Shown in pieces: positions 61,065 to 64,000 of a DNA stretch of 64,000 nt. Position 1 is the first letter of the stretch, and every line of letters starts with the position of its first letter. The position numbers and the translations under genes are program-made. This DNA comes from Ilumatobacter fluminis. Its GTDB lineage: Bacteria > Actinomycetota > Acidimicrobiia > Acidimicrobiales > Ilumatobacteraceae. The stretch spans positions 1,116,001 through 1,180,000 of the forward strand of contig NZ_SOAU01000001.1 of the NCBI RefSeq assembly GCF_004364865.1, given 5' to 3'. The notes below the pieces were generated by a model. The model was not told where the DNA came from. It saw nothing but the letters and a program-made list of their open reading frames with translations, and did no database searches.

Positions 61065-62431
61065 CCACGCCCCTGATCGTGCTCGGGTGCACGTCGTCGG
61101 CCGGGAAGTCGTTGCTCACCGCAGCGCTGTGCCGGTGGTCGGCCCGGCGTGGCATCGACGTCGTCCCGTTCAAGGCGCAGAACATGTCGAACAACGCGCG
61201 GGTCGTGACGGGCGGGGAGATCGGCGTCGCTCAATGGCTCCAGGCCCGCGCTGCCGGTGTCGAGCCGACCGTGTCGATGAACCCCGTGCTCGTCAAACCG
61301 GAGGCGGACACCCGGAGCCAGGTCGTCGTCCGTGGACGTCGCGACCCGGCGATCAGCGCGCTCGCATGGGACGACCGACACGACCTGATGTGGGAGGCGA
61401 TGCGGGAATCGTTCGACGAACTGAGGCACCGGCACGACCTGATCGTCATCGAGGGGGCAGGGAGCCCGGCGGAGATCAATCTGCGCGATCAGGTGAACAA
61501 TCGGATGGTCGTCCACGCCGACGCTGCGGCGTTGCTGGTCAGCGACATCGACCGGGGCGGTTCGTTCGCCCACCTGTTCGGAACCTGGTCGCTGGTGCCG
61601 GAGGCGACGCGAACGAGGTTGCACGGCTTCGTCCTCAACCGGTTTCGCGGCGACCCGGCGCTGCTCGAGCCGGGACCGACGACACTCACCGACCTCACCG
61701 GCATGGCTCACGCCGGCACGGTACCGATGCTCCGCCACGAGCTACCCGACGAGGAAGGGGCGACCCTCCGCTCGCTCGGGCCGGTCGACGGTGACCGGGT
61801 GGCGATCGTCCGGTTCCCGTACGGTTCGAACCTCGACGAGTTCCGCCTGCTCCCGCTCGCTGCGCGGACGATCTGGACCGATGATCCGGCCGAACTCGAA
61901 CGTGCCGACTGGATCGTGCTCCCCGGATCGAAACACGTCGCCGCCGACCTCGACTGGATGCGTCGACGAGGGCTCGACTCGGCGGTCGCAGCGGCCGCCC
62001 GCTCCGGACGTCGCGTCGTGGGCGTGTGCGGCGGGGCGATGATGCTCGGTCGTCGCATCCACGATCCCGACGGTGTCGAGTCGGACCGTTCCACGATCGA
62101 CGGCATCGGTCTGCTGCCCTACGACACCCACATGGCCGGCGACAAGCTCGTGACGCCGACGACGGTGACCGTGGACGGGCTCGACGTCGACGGCTACGAG
62201 ATCCGCCACGGTCGGCTGGTGGGCGTCGACGGTGCACCGATCGGAACGCTGGTCGAGCAGGGCGGCATCACGGCGACGACCGTGCACGGGGTGTTCGAAG
62301 ACGAGCGGCTGCTCGAGCGGTGGTTCGCCCGGCGGGTCGTCGACCCGCTGCCGGACACGTTCGACCTGCTCGCCGATGCCGTCGACGAGCACCTCGACAC
62401 CGACCTGCTCGAGCGTCTCATCGGATGCTGA
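61061..62431 (+). CDS. cobQ: Adenosylcobyric acid synthase
   Basis: The 456-residue enzyme amidates adenosylcobyrinic acid a,c-diamide at positions b, d, e and g. The P-loop-like GCTSSAGKSLLTAALCRW, PFKAQNMSNNARV, and IEGAGSPAEINLRD lie in the synthetase half. The C-terminal glutamine amidotransferase half has the nucleophile Cys in RRVVGVCGGAMMLG. ATG 61061 overlaps cobC by four bases. The start with the extra Arg-rich leader is a shadow. Confidence 0.96.
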   Translation: MTTPLIVLGCTSSAGKSLLTAALCRWSARRGIDVVPFKAQNMSNNARVVTGGEIGVAQWLQARAAGVEPTVSMNPVLVKPEADTRSQVVVRGRRDPAISALAWDDRHDLMWEAMRESFDELRHRHDLIVIEGAGSPAEINLRDQVNNRMVVHADAAALLVSDIDRGGSFAHLFGTWSLVPEATRTRLHGFVLNRFRGDPALLEPGPTTLTDLTGMAHAGTVPMLRHELPDEEGATLRSLGPVDGDRVAIVRFPYGSNLDEFRLLPLAARTIWTDDPAELERADWIVLPGSKHVAADLDWMRRRGLDSAVAAAARSGRRVVGVCGGAMMLGRRIHDPDGVESDRSTIDGIGLLPYDTHMAGDKLVTPTTVTVDGLDVDGYEIRHGRLVGVDGAPIGTLVEQGGITATTVHGVFEDERLLERWFARRVVDPLPDTFDLLADAVDEHLDTDLLERLIGC

Positions 62432-63342
62432 CCCCGCTCGCCGTGCTCGCCGCCGATCGGGTGGTCGGCGAGCCGCCCGCCCGTTGGCATCCCGTCGTGT
62501 GGTTCGGCCGGGCCGCGCACGAGGCCGAACGTCGGCTGTATCGAGATGGTGTCGCAGCAGGTGTGCTCCACTCCGCCGTTCTCGTCGGCGGCGCAGCCGG
62601 CATCGGGATCGTGATGAACCGCGTGCTCGGTCGTCGCACTGCTGCCGTGGTCGCCGGTGCGATGTCGGTCGCCGGCCGCATGCTCGCCGACGAGGTCACC
62701 TCCGTCGGATCAGCGCTCGCCGCGGATGACCTGGCGCTCGCTCGGCAGCGGGTGAGCCGCATCGTCGGTCGCGAGACGGGTTCGCTCGACGCCGGCGGTG
62801 TGGCGAGGGCAGCGATCGAGTCGCTCGCGGAGAACTCGGTCGATGCGGTCACTGCGCCGTTGTTCTTCGCTGCGGTCGGTGGTGCCCCGGCCGTCTTGGC
62901 GCACCGCGCGGTGAACACCCTCGACGCGATGGTCGGCCACCGCACCGACCGCTACGAACGGTTCGGCAAGTCGGCGGCGCGCATCGACGACGCCATGGCC
63001 TGGCTCCCCGCGCGGCTGACCGCAGCGGTCGTGATGACGGTCCGGCCGCGTCGCGCACGCCAGGTCGTCCTGATCGTTCGGCGCGACGCCCGTGCGCACC
63101 CGTCCCCGAACGGGGGAGTGGTCGAGGCGGCGTTCGCCGCTGCGCTGGGCGTTCGTCTCGGCGGCGTCAACCGCTACGGAACCGAGGTCGACGACCGCGG
63201 CACGCTCGGTGACGGAGGCCCTCCCACGTCGCTCGATGTCGGTCGGGCCGTGCGTCTCGCCCGGCAGACGTGGTGGGCAACCGCCGTGGTGCTGACGCTC
63301 GTCCGGCTCGGGGTGCCCCGCCGGATCAACCCCACACGGTGA
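62425..63342 (+). CDS. cobD: Adenosylcobinamide-phosphate synthase, CbiB/CobD type
   Basis: The 305-residue membrane enzyme attaches the aminopropanol arm to cobyric acid. It has the DRVVGEPPARWHPVVWFGRAAHEAER start, ESLAENSVDAVTAPLFF, the NTLDAMVGHRTDRYERFGKSAARIDDAM signature and HPSPNGGVVEAAFAAALGVRLGG. ATG 62425 overlaps cobQ by 7 bp. It is the last gene of the riboswitch operon and overlaps the convergent EamA gene by 17 bp. Confidence 0.95.
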   Translation: MLTPLAVLAADRVVGEPPARWHPVVWFGRAAHEAERRLYRDGVAAGVLHSAVLVGGAAGIGIVMNRVLGRRTAAVVAGAMSVAGRMLADEVTSVGSALAADDLALARQRVSRIVGRETGSLDAGGVARAAIESLAENSVDAVTAPLFFAAVGGAPAVLAHRAVNTLDAMVGHRTDRYERFGKSAARIDDAMAWLPARLTAAVVMTVRPRRARQVVLIVRRDARAHPSPNGGVVEAAFAAALGVRLGGVNRYGTEVDDRGTLGDGGPPTSLDVGRAVRLARQTWWATAVVLTLVRLGVPRRINPTR

Positions 63343-64000
63343 CGAGGACGACGCCGAGGAGGACGAGCCCACTCGCGAGATGGTCGGCCCGGGTGTGACG
63401 CTCGCCGAGCGTCACACGGGCGAGGACGAACGCGATGATCAGCTCGACCTGGCCGAGCGTCCGCACCTTCGCGGCGCTCTCGAGCGTGAACGCCCACGCC
63501 CACCCGATCGAGCCGAGCAGGCTCAACACGCCCACCGGGATCGCCGGTCGCCACGCGCCGATGGTCCGGGCGATCTGGGAGGGATCGGTGGCCACGAACC
63601 ACCCGGCATTCAGCAGCGTCTGGACCACGAGCAACGCCGTGAGGGTGAGCACGGCGCGATCGAACGAGGGCGCATCGATCAGCGACCGAGAGGCCGATCC
63701 GATGCCGAGCGACGCAGCAGCGAACCCGGCGCCCGCTGCGAGTCCGAGCAGCGCGGCCGGATCGCCGGCCCGTTCCAGCAGGCTGGCCAACGAGCCCTTC
63801 GACGCGAGCCACGCGACGCCGATCGTGACCAGCACGGCACCGAACCAGCCGGCCGGACGGAGTGCGGTCTCGAAGCCGATGGCGCCGAGCGCAGCGACGA
63901 ACAGCACCTCGGACTTCGAGTAGACGGTCCCGACCGCGAAGTCGCGCACCTTGAAGGACTGGAGGAGTGCAACGGTGCCGGCGATCTGTCCGACGGCCCC
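63326..64000 (-). CDS. EamA-family membrane transporter, N-terminus outside window
   Basis: The minus-strand frame stays open to the window edge, so the start lies beyond it. At least 224 residues are visible. The sequence begins with a transmembrane segment followed by QSFKVRDFAVGTVYSKSEVLFVAALGAIGF and ends with a repeated EamA half (WAFTLESAAKVRTLGQVELIIAFVLARVTLGERHTRADHLASGLVLLGVVLV). These drug/metabolite transporters move small molecules. The substrate is unknown. It converges with cobD. Confidence 0.85.
   Translation of the reverse strand, partial: GAVGQIAGTVALLQSFKVRDFAVGTVYSKSEVLFVAALGAIGFETALRPAGWFGAVLVTIGVAWLASKGSLASLLERAGDPAALLGLAAGAGFAAASLGIGSASRSLIDAPSFDRAVLTLTALLVVQTLLNAGWFVATDPSQIARTIGAWRPAIPVGVLSLLGSIGWAWAFTLESAAKVRTLGQVELIIAFVLARVTLGERHTRADHLASGLVLLGVVLVTVWG

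Overview
The window is GC-rich bacterial chromosome that looks actinobacterial. It has many GTG starts, four-base ATGA/GTGA overlaps inside operons, leaderless first genes, and an argS-lysA-hom-thrC-rho block of the kind found in actinobacteria. The protein style and the broken form of that block suggest the class Acidimicrobiia (an Ilumatobacter-like lineage). That placement is inference. No phage, IS element, rRNA or CRISPR array is visible. About 52 protein genes, one tRNA and one riboswitch can be supported. Both edge genes run out of the window.

Layout. 1-8.3 kb: the 3' end of a giant repetitive secreted-type protein and two small envelope proteins. 8.3-16.2 kb: an alpha-glucoside utilisation operon (two ABC permeases, a solute-binding lipoprotein, GH15-like and GH31 enzymes) followed by a ROK regulator, with a ROK-type AT-rich operator over its promoter. 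16.2-19.2 kb: a GNAT protein, a PAS/GGDEF protein, tRNA-Arg(CCG), a phosphoribosyltransferase and two tandem tiny paralogs. 19.3-35.4 kb: argS, lysA, hom, thrC and rho, interrupted by two paralogous three-gene minor-pilin operons on either side of lysA, plus an enoyl-CoA hydratase-family gene and a MazF-family gene. 35.4-42.5 kb: a PLP decarboxylase, a fucose-isomerase-like protein, guaA, an NlpC/P60 hydrolase and an APH-family kinase. 42.6-45.3 kb: a csoR-copZ-copA copper operon. 45.3-50.2 kb: a cupin, an EcsC-like protein, and a divergent Ca2+ P-type ATPase / CaCA exchanger pair. 50.3-55.1 kb: a META lipoprotein, a molybdopterin oxidoreductase, a DUF368 (PopT-type) lipid-carrier transporter and a bicupin. 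55.2-63.3 kb: late cobalamin biosynthesis and B12 uptake, with a cobalamin riboswitch over btuFCD-cobC-cobQ-cobD and a divergent cobO-cobU-cobS unit. The window ends in an EamA transporter.

The most unusual system is the pair of minor-pilin operons. Each encodes a PilV-like, a PilW/J-like and a PilX-like prepilin. The middle protein carries a large choice-of-anchor-A-like adhesive region. A cellulose-binding CBM2-like domain is attached to the third protein in the first operon but to the first protein in the second. A LacI/CelR-like palindrome precedes the second operon. This suggests type IV pilus tips that carry their own polysaccharide-binding adhesins. Other notable signals are two long perfect hairpins, a guaA promoter whose -10 overlaps that of a divergent gene, pervasive leaderless starts, an Asn-rich Rho insertion, and a riboswitch whose expression platform hides the btuF ribosome binding site.
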